64,000 bases of DNA from Beroe forskalii. Lineage: Eukaryota; Ctenophora; Nuda; Beroida; Beroidae. The translations under genes were made by a program, and so were the position numbers. The DNA lies in contig WFMF01000123.1 in the NCBI GenBank assembly GCA_011033025.1, forward strand, positions 319,848 through 383,847. The letters are read 5' to 3'. Numbering within the stretch: position 1 is the stretch's first letter; each line of letters starts with the position of its first letter. This document shows, piece after piece, positions 1 to 12,351 of this stretch. Below the pieces are notes generated by a model. That model was not told where the DNA came from and did not search any database. It saw nothing but the letters and a program-made list of their open reading frames with translations.

Positions 1-453
1 TCACCCTTTTTCTGTGCCCAGATATTCACCGTTTTTGCCATTTTTCGGGATTTTTTCGTGTCAAAGTGTTTCAAACAATCGTATATATCTCAATGATGCC
101 GGGGAGTCTTGAACTTTTCGACCACATTTTTGGAAAGTGCATTGAATTTCCTTTCTACGGTAGGAGGAGCATTTTTTCCTAACTGAAAGCTTCATACCGA
201 AAATTGCGTTGAAAAAACGCCTATTTTTGGGAAAATCGACATTTGAAATTCTTAGTTTTGTGACGTCATTATGACGTCATTATCATGACGTAAAATAATT
301 TTTTAAGGTCACTTTTGACAAGTTCTATCTTTCTACTTTCCAACGCTGGGTCGATGAGCTCTGCATCTTTTATGGTTCCCGAGATATAGCCGTGTATAGA
401 GGGTATACTTTTCGCTTAAAAATGTTCTCTATTGGTATGTATATACCTATATA
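1..453. repeat. Truncated arm of an inverted repeat, partner at ~4300-4960
   Basis: This stretch is the reverse complement of about 4300-4960. Shared blocks include the run of TGACGTCA-type motifs near 270-290 and 4480-4500, the motif GAAAGCTTCATACCGAAAA, and the opening bases, which mirror the stretch at 4925-4945. The window therefore starts inside another, inverted copy of the core of the foldback element at 3767-5835. It is cut on the right by the insertion of element A at 454. No coding potential is seen; the 61-codon frame here lies in repeat arms. Confidence 0.8.
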
Positions 454-670
454 TAGTAAGGGAACTATAATCAAATGCCGGGGTCCTCTGTGAAAAAATT
501 CGTTCTTAAGGTTTTGATGCTCCAATCGACTCCGATAGGTGTCTAGAGTCACCAAAAAAATTTATTCAATTTTTGGAGTTGCGGAAAACCCAGGGTGACC
601 ACGCCCTTTTTTTGACTGTGGGAATTTTTGAGGAAAATCAATAGAATTTTGCTGAATGGCAACTAAGGCA

Positions 671-1320
671 TGATTATACTCTAAACCTAGGTTTTTTGAT
701 ACGAGAAATCGATTGCAACCATTATCTAGACGTTAAATCGCATATTTTGGTCATAATTGACCACGCCCAGTTTTTGTCATGACCATTTTGCCTAAAAATC
801 TCGAAATTTTGATAAAACCATACCATATTATGATTATACTCTAAACCTATGTTTTTTGATATAAGAAATCGATTAAAGCCACTATCTAGGCGTCAACTCG
901 CATATTTTGGCCATTTCTGACCACGCCCAGTTTTTGTCATGGCGGTTTTGTCCAAAAATCTCGAAATTTTGGATAAGACCGTACCATAACATGATTATAC
1001 TCTAAACCTATGTTTTTTGATACGAGAAATCGATTAAAGCCAATATTTAGACGTTAACTCGCATATTTTGGCCATAACTGACCACGCCCAGTTTTTATCG
1101 TGATTGTTTTGGCCAAAAATTTCGGAATTTTGATAAGGCCATGCCATACCATGATTATACTCTAAGCCTATGTTATTTTGATAAGAGAAATCGAAAGAAG
1201 CCTCTATCTAGATGCCAAATCGCATATTTAAATAAAAATTGGTCCCGCCCACTTTTTTACAGACATTTTGCTAAAAATCTGGTAATAAAACAAGTGCGAT
1301 TTTAAAGGCCATAGCACAAA
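671..1320. repeat. Left-arm subterminal tandem repeats of element A
   Basis: About four ~160-bp units each contain TCTAAACCTA, GAGAAATCGATT, a GACCACGCCCAGTTTTT block and a CTCGAAATTTTG block. They are inverted relative to the units at about 2870-3560, so the two arms can pair. Confidence 0.85.
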
Positions 1321-2869
1321 ATTATAATCTAGACGACACGATGAACCGTTAAGTCTGACGCCTAAAGTCTGATATCGGCGAGCTTCTAAATGCTTGTTGG
1401 CTTCAATCTGCTGAAGACTGGAGGTTCGTAAAGCCTTCCACCTATTCCTTTCTTACTTTCTCAGCTACTGCAAACTTCCAGGTCAGCCGGGCTTCAAAAG
1501 TTCAAACTATAAGATGAATTGCTTTCTGGTATTTCATATATTTCATAGAATATTGTATGACAGTTTATAGCATTAAATAAGAAACGACACTGGAACTGCA
1601 ATTAAACCGTCCTGACTTATGGATACCAGAGACTGAATGCATCGTCAAGGTTTGTGTGGGGTCAAGTCAAGACTGAAGAGTGGTGTCAAAGGTTAATTGT
1701 CGTCAAAGGTAGAGTGTTGTCAAACTCGAGAGAACACTGATGCAGGGGAAAGAGTGTTGCCAAAGGTAGGGTGGTTTCAAAGAGTCAAAGGTGGATCGCT
1801 GTCAAGGGTAGAATGTTGTCAAGGACAAATTGGGAAGACCAATGTCAAGGGCAAGTTGGTGTCAAGGTTAGAGTGCTCTCAAAGCTTCAAAGGCGAGCGT
1901 GCTGTTAAGAATAAAGTGCTGTCAAGGAAAGGGTGCTGTGAAATGTGGAGTGTTGTCAAAAGTATGCTGCTGTCAAGGGTACAATGCCATCAACTTGACT
2001 TCACTCTATCATTGACCGTATGATTTGAGGAAGAGTGCTGTCTTGCAGTCTAGAGTAGATTTCTAGAGTAGAGGGCTTCAAAGGGTAAAGTGATGTATAG
2101 CATCGAAGTGAATGATGAAGGATGGATTGGTACCGAGGGAAGAGTCCTTCCAAGGATAGAGTGACGTCATGGGTAAAGTGATGTCAGGTCTAGGAGAGTG
2201 ATGTCAAGGGTAAATACATCATACCTTGTAGAGTAGTGTCTAGGAATGTGTGCTATCAAGGGTAGCTTGGTGTCAAGGGTGAAGTGAGCTGTGAAGGATA
2301 GAGTGATGCCAAGGGAAAAGTGCTGTCAAAAATTAAGTGGTGTCGAGGATACAGTGCTGTAAAAGCCAAGCGTAGATTTCTATCAAAGGTTCAAGGCTTC
2401 AATATTGCGATTGAATAAGTCATTAATTGTCTGCTGTCGAGTAACGAAAGCCGTTATCGTGAAGGTTGATTGCTGTCAAGGATAAAGTGCTGTAGAGAAC
2501 AACACTTGGCAAGGAAGGATTCTTGCCAAGAGTGGAGTGCTGTTGAGAGTGAGTTCTGTATTAGCGGTGAAGAGTCAAGGATAAAATGTGGTCAAGAGCA
2601 GAGTGCTGTCAAGGGGAGTGTACTCCTAACTGTCAAGTTTCAGCGATGAAGTGTTGTCAAGAATTTAGTAAAGAAAGCTGCAAGGCTCTCAAGGAAAGAG
2701 TGTTGTCCAGAGGAATGTGCTGTCAAGGTTCGAGTGCTACAAACGTACCATTAATTAAGTGCTCCCAAATTGGGCATTACAAAAAATGGTTCGATAATGG
2801 TCTGGATACTGATTTCAATGGATGTTTCTTAACAACCCATCGAATACATGAGTATGGAGTATAGTATAA

Positions 2870-3560
2870 TCATGGTATAATTTTATTGCCTCGAAGCAAA
2901 ATGCTTAATCATGGTGTAATCATGGTATGGTATGGTCTTATCAAAATTGCGAGATTTTTTGCCAAAACAATCACGGCAAAAACTGGGCGTGGTCAGTAAT
3001 GGCCAAAATATGCGAGTTGACGTCTAGATATTGGCTTTAATCGATTTCTCGTATCAAAAAACATAGGCCTAGAGTATAATCATGTTATGGTACGGTCTTA
3101 TCAAAATTTCGAGATTTTTGGCCAAAGCAATTACGACAAAAACTGGGCGTGGTCGGTTATGGCCAAAATATACGAGTTGACGTCTAAATATTGGCTTTAA
3201 TCGATTTCTCGTATCAAAAAACATAGGCCTAGAGTATAATCATGATCTGGTACGGTCTTATCCAAAGATTCGAAATTTTTAGCCAAAATGGCCATGAAAA
3301 AAACTGGGCGTGGTCAATTATGACCAAAATATGCGAGTAGACGCCTAGATAGTGGCTTTAATCGATTTCTCGTATCAAAAAACCTAGGTTTAGAGTATAA
3401 TCATGATATGGTATGGTTTTATCAAAATTTCGAGATTTTTATTCAAAATGGTCATGACAAAAACTGGGCGTGGTCAATTATGACCGAAATATGCGATTTA
3501 ACGTCTAGATAATGGTTGCAATCGATTTCTCGTATCAAAAAACCTAGGTTTAGAGTATAA
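2870..3560. repeat. Right-arm subterminal tandem repeats of element A
   Basis: Mirror-image copies of the left-arm ~160-bp units, marked by AACTGGGCGTGGTC and ATCGATTTCTCGTATCAAAA, occur four times. Neighbouring units differ by scattered substitutions, so the array is not brand new. Confidence 0.85.
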
Positions 3561-3766
3561 TCATGCCTTAGTTGCCATTCAGCTAAATTCTATTGATTTT
3601 CCTCAAAAATTCCCACGGTCAAAAAAGGGCGTGGTCACCCTGGGTTTTCCGCAACTCCAAAAATTGAATAAATTTTTTTGGTGACTCTAGACACCTATCG
3701 GAGTCGATTGGAGCATCAAAACCTTAAGAACGAATTTTTTCACAGGTATGCCACACAGTTCCCTTA

Positions 3767-5835
3767 CTAATCAGGGGGCTGGCAAGCCCCCCGCGGCGGT
3801 TTGCGAGCCCGAGGGCCCGAAGGGCCCGAGGGCAAGCTTTGGACGGCGAACCTAACAGTGCGAGGGCCGAAGGCCCGAGCTGCGAGCCCGAGGACCCGAA
3901 GGGCCCGAGGGCGAGCTTTGACGGACCTAACAGTGCGAGGGCCGAAGGCCCGAGCAGCCTGAGACCCGAAGGGTCCGAGGGTGAGCATTGGACGGCTATT
4001 CTAACAGTACACGAGCCTCCGAGCATCGGGAGTGAGTTTTCTTAACTTTGCTTGCCAGCCCCCAACTATATGTTTTCATGGATTCACCATATTTCACGTT
4101 GAAATTTGAGCAAGTTCCCGTAGCCGAAATCGTACCAAAATTTGAACATCACATGTTTAGGGGTCAAAGGTGCAACTGTCAAAATTTCAGGTCAATCGGA
4201 TGAAAAATGACCGAGTTATAACAACTTGAACATTGCCAAAATGGAGGGTGTTCTTGTTAAATTGGGTTACGACCATATATATACATATATATAGACATAC
4301 ATACATATATATAGAGGTATATACATATACGAGAGATGACGCTTTAGTGCGAGAAGTATACCCTATTTAAACGGCGATATCTCGGGAACCATAAAAGATA
4401 CAGAGCTCATCGACCCAGCGTTGGAAAGTAGAAAGATAGAACTTGCAGTTAGTGACCTTAAAAACTATTTTACGTCATGATAATGACGTCATAATGACGT
4501 CACAAAACTAAGAATTTCAAATGTCGATTTTCCCAAAAATAGGCGTTTTTCAACGCAATTTTTCGGTATGAAGCTTTCGAGATAGAAAAAAATGCTCCTG
4601 TTAGCGCAGAAAGGAAATTTAATGTACTTTCCAAAAAAGTGGTCAAAAAGTTCCGGGCTCTACGGCATCATTGAGATATTTGCGATTGTTCGAAGCACTT
4701 TGACACGAAAAAAATTCCAAAAACTGGCAAATCTTGTGAAGCTTGTGGAGAGAGAACGGGACCACCCCAGAACTTCATCTTTGGATATGTTGTCGGTCAT
4801 AGTCCCAACTGTGTAAATGAATGGGTCTTAGATAGCTCATCTAATTTTATGACGTAATTTTGACGTCATCAGTAATGCAAGGTAACGCGAATTTTTACGC
4901 GTGATTTGACGCCAAATTTCAATATCTCGGCACAGAAAAAGGGTGATATTTTTTCCCAAAACCAAAAAGGATTTGGTTGTGATGGTCCGCGGCGGTTTTA
5001 AGGCGTTCTTTACTGTAAAATCCATGATATGAGAAAGAACGCGACGGTTAAAACTGCTGCAACGTCACTTATAAAACAAACAGCATTCACGTAACTTTAA
5101 TGCATCAAAAAAGTGCCGTTGCGGCAGTTTTAACCGTCGCGTTCTTTCTCATATCATGGATTTTACAGTAAAGAACGCCTTAAAACCGCCGCGGACCATC
5201 ACAACCAAATCCTTTTTGGTTTTGGGAAAATATATGTATACCTATCTATATATATGGTCGTAACCCAATTTAACAAGAACACCCTCGATTTTGGCAAAAT
5301 TCAAGTTGTAATAACTCGGCCATTTTTAATCCAATCGATCTGAAATTTTGACAGTTGCACCTTTGACCTCTAAACATGTGATGTTCAAATTTTAGTGCGA
5401 TTTCGGCAACGGGAACTTCCTCAAATTTTAACGTGAAATATGGCCAATCCATGAAAACATATAGTTGGGGGCTGGCAAGCAAAGTTACCTAAACTCACTC
5501 CCGATGCTCGGGGCTCGTATAATGTTAGGATCGCCGTCCAATGCTCGCCCTCGGACCCTTCGGGTCTCAGGCTCACGCTCGGGCCTTCGGCCCTCGCTCA
5601 GTTAGGTTCGCCGTCTAATGCTCGCCCTCGGACCCTTCGGGTCCTCGGGCTCGCGGCTCGGGCCTTCGGCCCTCGCACTGTTAGGTCCGCCGTCCAATGC
5701 TCACCCTCGGACCCTTCGGGTCCTCGGGCCTTCGGCCCTCGCCCAGTTAGGTTCGCCGTCCAAAGCTCGCCCTCGGGCCCTTCGGGCCCTCGGGCTCGCA
5801 AACCGCCGCGGGGGGCTTGCCAGCCCCCTGATTAG
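3767..5835. mobile_element. Foldback-type DNA element B with GC-rich terminal arrays
   Basis: The termini are inverted copies of CTAATCAGGGGGCTGGCAAG, flanked by possible TA dinucleotides; the exact edge is blurred because element A ends in the same CTA. Each arm starts with three to four very GC-rich units rich in GGCCCGAAGGGCCCGAGGG (3800-4010 and 5530-5805). About 250 bp of AT-rich sequence follows, paired between 4040-4290 and 5240-5490. The core is a second palindrome. No transposase is seen. The short frames here are products of the GC-rich array read on both strands. Confidence 0.75.
4951..5230. repeat. Near-perfect inverted repeat, 114-bp arms, at the core of element B
   Basis: Arms 4951-5064 and 5117-5230 pair almost base for base around a 52-bp spacer. 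They contain TCCGCGGCGGTTTTAAGGCG and its reverse complement. This is the innermost of several nested palindromes. Confidence 0.85.
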
Positions 5836-6367
5836 TATGCCCGCGAAGATCACGGACATTTAGTCATCCACATAAATTCAATGACACGTTATAAATGTTA
5901 ATATTGTGAACTGGGGTATTGGAATGAATCACACACAGTATTTGAAGAGTCCGTTGCGAGTAACCAATTACCAAATGATGCGTTATAATACGGTGTACAG
6001 AATCTAATAACAAATGTAGAGCTAGATCATATTACTGCGGCTCTTGTTAAGTGCAGCATATTATAACTATAGCGCAGCATTATGCAAATATTCATATATC
6101 AATGCACAATAGACGAGGCGTAGCCGAGTTTAATATGCACAATATGCATCGAAATGTATACTATTGTGCAGAATATTAGTCTGCATAAATATGCATAATG
6201 TGTATGTGAAAAGTGAGGGAGTCTACAAGTCAAAACAATCTTATAAGTAGAAAGATTAAGAGAGACGGAGCTATTATCCATTAATTACAACTTTCCGAAA
6301 TCATGACGAAGTTTACTATTTGCTTGAAACATTTAACGCAAAATGTTACAGAATTACTTCAACATAC
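5836..6367. other. Probable intron 3' of the myosin XVIII exon (minus-strand sense)
   Basis: AT-rich sequence with no convincing exon. It contains the short motif GACGAGGCGTAGCCGAG near 6113, which recurs in variant form near 56830 and 56865. Being downstream of the donor at 6367, it is probably intron if the myosin gene is intact. Confidence 0.4.
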
Positions 6368-6545
6368 CTGATCATATAAGTCGAGAACATCGTTAAAGGT
6401 CTTCTGGTGGAAAAAAGACTGGAGTCTCTCAGCAGCGTAGTTCATAAGGAGGTGCTGGATGTTAGCGGGTCGAGCAGGAGTCTGGAAACCTGGCATATCA
6501 GCCAGCAGGAGGGAGTAGGGGGAACGTCCGGGACCAGCCAATGCT
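6368..6545 (-). CDS. Single exon of a myosin XVIII-like motor domain
   Basis: The exon is 178 nt and encodes 59 residues. It opens with a glycine/proline-rich stretch, then LLLADMPGFQTP, then a region containing NYAAERLQSFFHQKTF, and ends DLYDQ at a GTATGT donor (just below 6368). In ordinary myosins the equivalent is switch II and the relay helix (DIxGFE...NExLQxFFN). The DxPGFQ form with an HxxTF tail is typical of class XVIII, whose motors have weak or no ATPase activity. The acceptor is TTTTTCTCAG at 6546-6555, with phase one base into the codon. No other myosin exon is recognised in the window: downstream exons would lie left of 1, and upstream ones should lie right of 15.9 kb but are not seen. 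It may therefore be a relic exon or part of a gene with very large introns. Confidence 0.7.
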
Positions 6546-9004
6546 CTGAGAAAAAGGGGCGAGTTATAGGGGAGTAGGGGGAACGTCCGGGACCAGCCAA
6601 TGCCCTGAGATAAAGGGGGCGAGTTATGGGAGTAGGGGAACGTCCGGGACCAGCCAATGCCCTGGGAAAAAGGGGCGAGTTATAGGGGAGTAGGGGGAAC
6701 GTCCGGGACCAGCCAATGCCCTGGGAAAAAGGGGCGAGTTATAGGGGAGTAGGGGGAACGTCCGGGACCAGCCAATGCCCTGAGATAAAGGGGCGAGTTA
6801 TATGGGAGTAGGGGGAACGTCCGGGACCAGCCAATGCCCTGGGAAAAAGGGGCGAGTTATAGGGGAGTAGGGGGAACGTCCGGGACCAGCCAATGCCCTG
6901 GGAAAAAGGGGCGAGTTATAGGGGAGTAGGGGGAACGTCCGGGACCAGCCAATGCTCTGGGATAAAGGGGAGAGTTATAAGGGAGTCCGGGACCAGCCAA
7001 TGCTCTGAGATAAAGGGGTGAGTTATATGGGAGTAGGGGGAACGTCCGGGACCAGCCAATGCCCTGTGAATTGGGATTAAGGGGCGAGTTATAAGGGAGT
7101 AGGGGGAACGTCCGGGACCAACCAATGCCCTGTGATGGAGAGGTGAGTTATAAGGGAGTAGGGGGAACGTCCGGGACCAGCCAATGCCCTGGGATAAAGG
7201 GGCGAGTTATAAGGGAGTAGGGGGAACGTCCGGGACCAGCCAATGCCCTGTGATGGAGAGGTGAGTTATACGGGAGTAGGGGAGTGTCCTGTCCATGCTC
7301 TGAGATAAGGGGGCGAGTTATAAGAGAGTAGGGGGTTGTCCTGTCAATGCTCTGAGATAAAGAGGTGAGTTTTAAGGAAGTGGGGTAGTATCCTGTCCAT
7401 GCTCTGAGATAAAGGGGAGAGTTATTAGGGAGTAGGGGGAACGTCCGGGACCAGCCAATGCCCTGAGATAAAGAGGTGAGTGATAAGGGTCAATGCTCTG
7501 AGATAAAGAGGCGAGTTATATGGGAGTAGGGGGAACGTCCGGGACCAGCCAATGCTCTGAGATAAAGGGGAGAGTTATAAGGCAGTCCGGGACCAGCCAA
7601 TGCTCTGAGATAAAGGGGCGAGTTATAAGGGAGTAGGGGAGATGTCCTGTCCATGCTCTGAGAAAAAGAGGTGATTTATAAGGAGTAGGGAGTGTCCTGT
7701 CAATGCTCTGAGAAAAAGAGGTGATTTATAAGGGAGTAGGGGATGTCCTGTTCATGCTCTGAGATAAAGAGGTGATTTATAAGGGAGTAGGGAGTGTCCT
7801 GTCCATGCTCTGAGAAAAAGAGGTGATTTATAAGGGAGTAGGGAGTGTCCTGTCCATGCTCTGAGAAAAAGAGGTGATTTATAAGGAGTAGGGAGTGTCC
7901 TGTCAATGCTCTGAGAAAAAGAGGTGATTTATAAGGGAGTAGGGAGTGTCCTGTCCATGCTCTGAGAAAAAGAGGTGATTTATAAGGGAGTAGGGGAGTG
8001 TCCTGTCCATGCTCTGAGAAAAAGAGGTGAGATATAAGGGAGTAGGGGAGATGTCCTGTCCATGCTCTGAGAAAAAGAGGTGATTTATAAGGGAGTAGGG
8101 AGTGTCCTGTCCATGCTCTGAGAAAAAGAGGTGATTTATAAGGGAGTAGGGTAGTATCCTGTCCATGCTCTGAGAAAAAGAGGTGATTTATAAGGGAGTA
8201 GGGAGTGTCCTGTCCATGCTCTGAGAAAAAGAGGTGATTTATAAGGAGTAGGGAGTGTCCTGTCCATGCTCTGAGAAAAAGAGGTGATTTATAAGGGAGT
8301 AGGGAGTGTCCTGTCCATGCTCTGAGAAAAAGAGGTGATTTATAAGGAGTAGGGGAGTGTCCTGTCCATGCTCTGAGAAAAAGAGGTGATTTATAAGGGA
8401 GTAGGGGAGTGTCCTGTCCATGCTCTGAGAAAAAGAGGTGATTTATAAGGGAGTAGGGTAGTATCCTGTCCATGCTCTGAGATAAAGAGGTGATTTATAA
8501 GGGAGTAGGGTAGTATCCTGTCCATGCTCTGAGATAAAGAGGTGATTTATAAGGGAGTAGGGGAGATGTCCTGTCCATGCTCTGAGAAAAAGAGGTGATT
8601 TATAAGGGAGTAGGGGATGTCCTGTTCATGCTCTGAGAAAAAGAGGTGATTTATAAGGGAGTAGGGGAGTGTCCTGTCCATGCTCTGAAAAAAAGAACCA
8701 AGAGGTTAGTTATAAAATAGTATAGTAGGGGGTTGTCCTGTCCATGCTAATCAGATGAAGTGGTGAGATATAAGGCTAGGGAGTAGGGGGTTGTCCTGTC
8801 CATGCTAATCAGATAAAGAGGTGAGATATAAGGCTATAGAGTAGGGGGTTGTCCTGTCTATAATACTAATCAGATAAAGTGGTGAGATATAAGGCTAGGG
8901 AGTAGGGGGTTGTCCTGTCCATGCTAATCAGATGAAGTGGTGAGATATAAGGCTAGGGAGTAGGGGGTTGTCCTGTCCATGCTAATCAGATAAAGAGGTG
9001 AGAT
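6500..9004. repeat. Minisatellite derived from the myosin intron/exon junction, first half
   Basis: Tandem units of about 50-60 bp start directly at the exon. The exon-proximal units (to ~7250) are GGAGTAGGGGGAACGTCC, then GGGACCAGCCAATGCCCTG, then a GAGAAAAAGGGGCGAGTTATA block. They contain the acceptor polypyrimidine tract, the AG and the first ~35 coding bases of the exon, all on the minus strand. From about 7260 a shortened version (GGAGTGTCCTGTCCATGCTCTGAGAAAAAGAGGTGATTTATAA, about 52 bp) takes over. From about 8700 a third version with GCTAATCAGATAAAG appears. Many frames of up to 257 codons arise here; they are low-complexity by-products. Confidence 0.9.
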
Positions 9005-12000
9005 CATAGCTGCCGACTCTTGAAAATCCTTTCGGAGGGCACTTTTTTGCCCCATTTGGGAGGGCAAATAGCGTTGAAGGGAGGGCAATTTCCGTGGGTG
9101 TATTTGACAAAATATATGGTGGCCTTTTTTTTTTTGGACGACGCCTCAAAAATGAATCCGAAATAGTGCTTATTAGGTAAATTTTCACATTTGTAGGTAA
9201 ATTTTGAGAATTTTAGTAGTCAGGTCAAATCTGCCTTAAATTGGACGAAAATGTGGACAAATTCTACACCAAGCGATTTTGGTTGTTTTCTATGGGTTTT
9301 TTTTGTAGAAAAATCGATCTAGAAACTTTCCAGAACTTTCCAGCGTGGGGAAAGTGCCGAAAAATCGATTTTAAGTTGAGCGGCAGCCGAGCGACTTATG
9401 AAAATTCGTATCTCAGTCCAGGCAGGTCGTAGAGACTTTGTTTTGGGCGCAAAAGAATCGCAATGACCATGTTTATATACGACTTGTTAATAAACATATG
9501 CCCTAAAATGCTCACAAACCGAGTTACAGGCGAAAAACTGATTTTTGGGCCCTCGGAAGCCATCGCTGGGGCGATTTTTGTAACTTGGTCCAGGAAGGTC
9601 GTCGAGACTTCTTTTTGGGCGCAAACAAATCGCAATGACCATGTTTATATACAACTTGTTAATAAACGTATGCCCTAAAATGATCATAAACCGAGTTATG
9701 GGCGAAAACCCGGTTTTTGGCCTTTGGGAGCCATCGTTAGGGCAATTTTTGTAACTTGGTTCAAGAAGGTCGCAGAGACTCCGTTTTGGGCGCAAACGAA
9801 TCGGAATGGTCATGTTTGTACACAACTTGTCCATAAACATATGCCCTAAAATGCTCACAAACCGAGTTGTGGGTGAAAAACCGATATTTTGGGCCCTTGC
9901 AAGCCATTGTTAGGACGATTTTTGTAACTTGATTCGGGAAGGTCCTGGAGACTTCGTACCGTTTTGGGTGCAAACGATTTGCAATGGGCATGTTAATATA
10001 CGACTTGTTAATAGTCATATGCCATAAAATGCTCACAATCCGATATTTTGGGTGTAAAACCGACCGATTTTTGGGGCCCTCACAAGCAATCGCTGGTTCA
10101 GATAAGTCGTAGAGACTTTGTTTTGGGCGCAAAAGAATCGCATTAGACATGATTATAGTTTATATACGACTTGTCAATAAACAATAAACTTATGCCCTGA
10201 AATGCTCACAGAGTTATTAAGTTATGGGCAAGAAACCGATTTCTTGGGCACCTGCAAGTGGTTGCTAGAGAAATTTTTGTAACTTGCTCCAGGAAGGTCT
10301 AAGGTCGTATAGACTTAGTTTTGGGCACAAACAGATTGAATTGGCATTTTTTGAAACCGATAGTAGGTTTGGCAGCAATGTGCTTTACTTTGCGGCTGAT
10401 GGTGTGTCAGTTTTTAATGAATCTTGCCGATTTCGGAAGTTTACGTTAGTGGACTTTTCATAAATTTGGACGTTAGGCTGTTAGGCTGTTAGGTTGGAGA
10501 CCACTGTTTCGTGTGAGCCCAAAACGAAGTCAGACGAAGACTCTACGATCTTCCTGAACCAAGTTACAAAAATTGCTCAAGCAATGGCTTCTGAGGGCCC
10601 AACAAATTGTTTTTTGCCCATTACTCGGTTTGTGAGCATGTAAAATGATACCTATGTTTTTTAACAAGTCGTATATAAGCACGCTCATTGTAATTCATTT
10701 GCGTCCAAAACGAAGTCTCAACGACTTTCTTGAGTTCTTGAACCAAATTACAAAAATCGCCCTAGCGATGGGTGATAGCTTGAATGAGGACTCAAAAAAT
10801 TGGTTTTTTCGCTGATAACTTGGTTTGTGAGCATTTTAGGGCATATGTTTATGAACTTGTCGTATATAAATAAACATGGCCATTTCGATTCGTTTGCATC
10901 CGAGACGAAGTCTCTACTCTCTACGACCTTCCTGGACTAAGTTACAAAAATCGCCCCAGTGATGGCTTGCAAGGGCTCAAAAAATCGGTTCTTCGCCCAC
11001 AACTCGGTTTGTGAGCATTTTAGGGCATATGTTTATGGACAAGTTGTGTACAAACATGACCATTCCGATTCGTTTGAGCCCAAAACGGAGTCTCTGCGAC
11101 CTTCTTAAACAAAAATTGCCCTAACGATGGCTCCCAAAGGCCAAAACATCGGGTTTTCGCCCATAACTCGGTTTATGATCATTTTAGGGCATACGTTTAT
11201 TAACAAGTTGTATATAAACATGTTCATTGCGATTTGTTTGCGCCCAAAAAGAAGTCTCTACGACCTTCCTGGACCAAGTTACAAAAATCGCCCCAGCGAT
11301 GGCTTCCAAGGGCCCAAAAATCAGTTTTTCGCCTGTAACTCGGTTTGTGAGCATTTTAGGGCATATGTTTATTAACAAGTCGTATATAAATATGGTCATT
11401 GCAATTTGTTTGCACCCAAAACAAAGTCTTTACGACCTTCCTGGACCAAGTTACAAAAATCGCCCCAGCGATGGCTCGCAAGGGCCCAAAAATCAGTTTT
11501 TCGCCCGTAACTCGGTTTGTGAGCATTTTAGGGCATATGTTTATTTACAAGTCGTATATAAACATGACCATTCCGATTCGTTTGCGCCCAAAACGGAGTC
11601 TCTGCGACCTTCTTGAACCAAGTTACAAAAATTGCCCTAACGATGGCTCCCAAATGCCAAAAACCGGGTTTTCGCCCATAACTCGGTTTATGATCATTTT
11701 AGGGCATACGTTTATTAACAAGTTGTATATAAACATGGCCATTGCGATTCTTTTGCGCCCAAAACAAAGTCTCTACGACCTTCCTGGACTGAGATACGAA
11801 TTTTCATAAGTCGCTCGGCTGCTGCTCAACTTGAAATCGATTTTTCGGCACTTTCCCCACGCTGGAAAGTTCTGGAAAGTTTCTAGATCGATTTTTCATG
11901 CAAAAAAACATAGAAAACAACCAAAATTGCTTGTTGTAGAATTTGTCCACGAAAAAATTAGGATTTGACCTGACTACAGGTAAATTTTTAGATTTTTCGG

Positions 12001-12331
12001 TGGATCATACATGAATTTTAAGGATGTTAAGTATGTAAATTTTCAAAATTGATTCGAGATAGTGCTTGATAGGTAAATTTTCAAAATTGATCCGAGATAG
12101 TGCTTGGTAGGTAAATTTTCAAAAAATGGCGACCTTTTTTTAGGGAACGACTAAAAATGTGATCCGAGATAGTGCATATTAGGTAAATTTTCAGAATTGT
12201 GAGTAAAGTTATCAGAATTATAGGTAAATTTTCAGATTTGCCCTCCAAAAAGGTGGGCAAGGTCCGAAAGGAGGGCAAATGGAGGGCATGGGAGGGCGCC
12301 CTCCCAAAAGGAGGGCAGTTCGGCAGCTATG
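9005..12331. mobile_element. hAT-like non-autonomous foldback element D
   Basis: The ends are inverted CATAGCTGCCGA, and the element is flanked by a perfect 8-bp target duplication GGTGAGAT (8997-9004 and 12332-12339) drawn from the minisatellite. The 8-bp duplication and the GCCGACTCT-type terminus fit hAT. The subterminal parts are rich in GGAGGGCA. The body consists of mirror-image arrays of a ~170-bp unit (about 9420-10340 and 10500-11800) marked by GAGCATTTTAGGGCATATG and GCGCCCAAAACGAAGTCTC. Frames of 70-136 codons recur on both strands because the unit happens to be open; none resembles a transposase. Confidence 0.85.
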
Positions 12332-12351
12332 GGTGAGATATAAGGCTAGGG

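Larger units (their letters stand above)
454..3769. mobile_element. Foldback-type DNA element A, copy 1 (non-autonomous)
   Basis: The ends are inverted copies of TAGTAAGGGAACT. Each arm carries about 160 bp of unique terminal sequence, then four to five ~160-bp tandem subrepeats marked by TGATTATACTCTAAACCTA (near 671, 831, 992 and 1150). The right arm (about 2870-3769) repeats these in mirror image. The 1.3-kb core (about 1380-2760) is a degenerate array of short GTCAAGG/GAGTGYTGTCAAGG units. No transposase is seen; the ~100-codon Cys-rich frame in the core is a by-product of that array. Long arms of subterminal tandem repeats recall Foldback and Galileo elements, but copy 2 suggests a 3-bp target duplication, which does not fit the P superfamily. 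The superfamily is unassigned. Confidence 0.8.

Noticed and set aside
1697-2023. 108-codon Cys-rich frame, repeated at 40697-41022
   Set aside because: It is a product of the degenerate GTCAAGG array in the core of element A. The two copies diverge in frame, and there is no sign of protein selection.
3724-4045. Proline/alanine/glycine-rich frames on both strands, repeated at 5598-5863
   Set aside because: They come from palindromic GC-rich arrays that are open in several frames at once.
7700-8473. 257-codon minus-strand frame with repeated INHLFFSEHGQDT-like peptides
   Set aside because: It lies wholly in the minisatellite. Frame switches follow one-base differences between units, and nothing marks it as coding.
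9396-11809. Many 70-136-codon frames with shared peptides such as LRPKQSLYDLPG on both strands
   Set aside because: They come from the ~170-bp subrepeats in the arms of element D. The same peptide in mirror positions is expected from inverted arrays.
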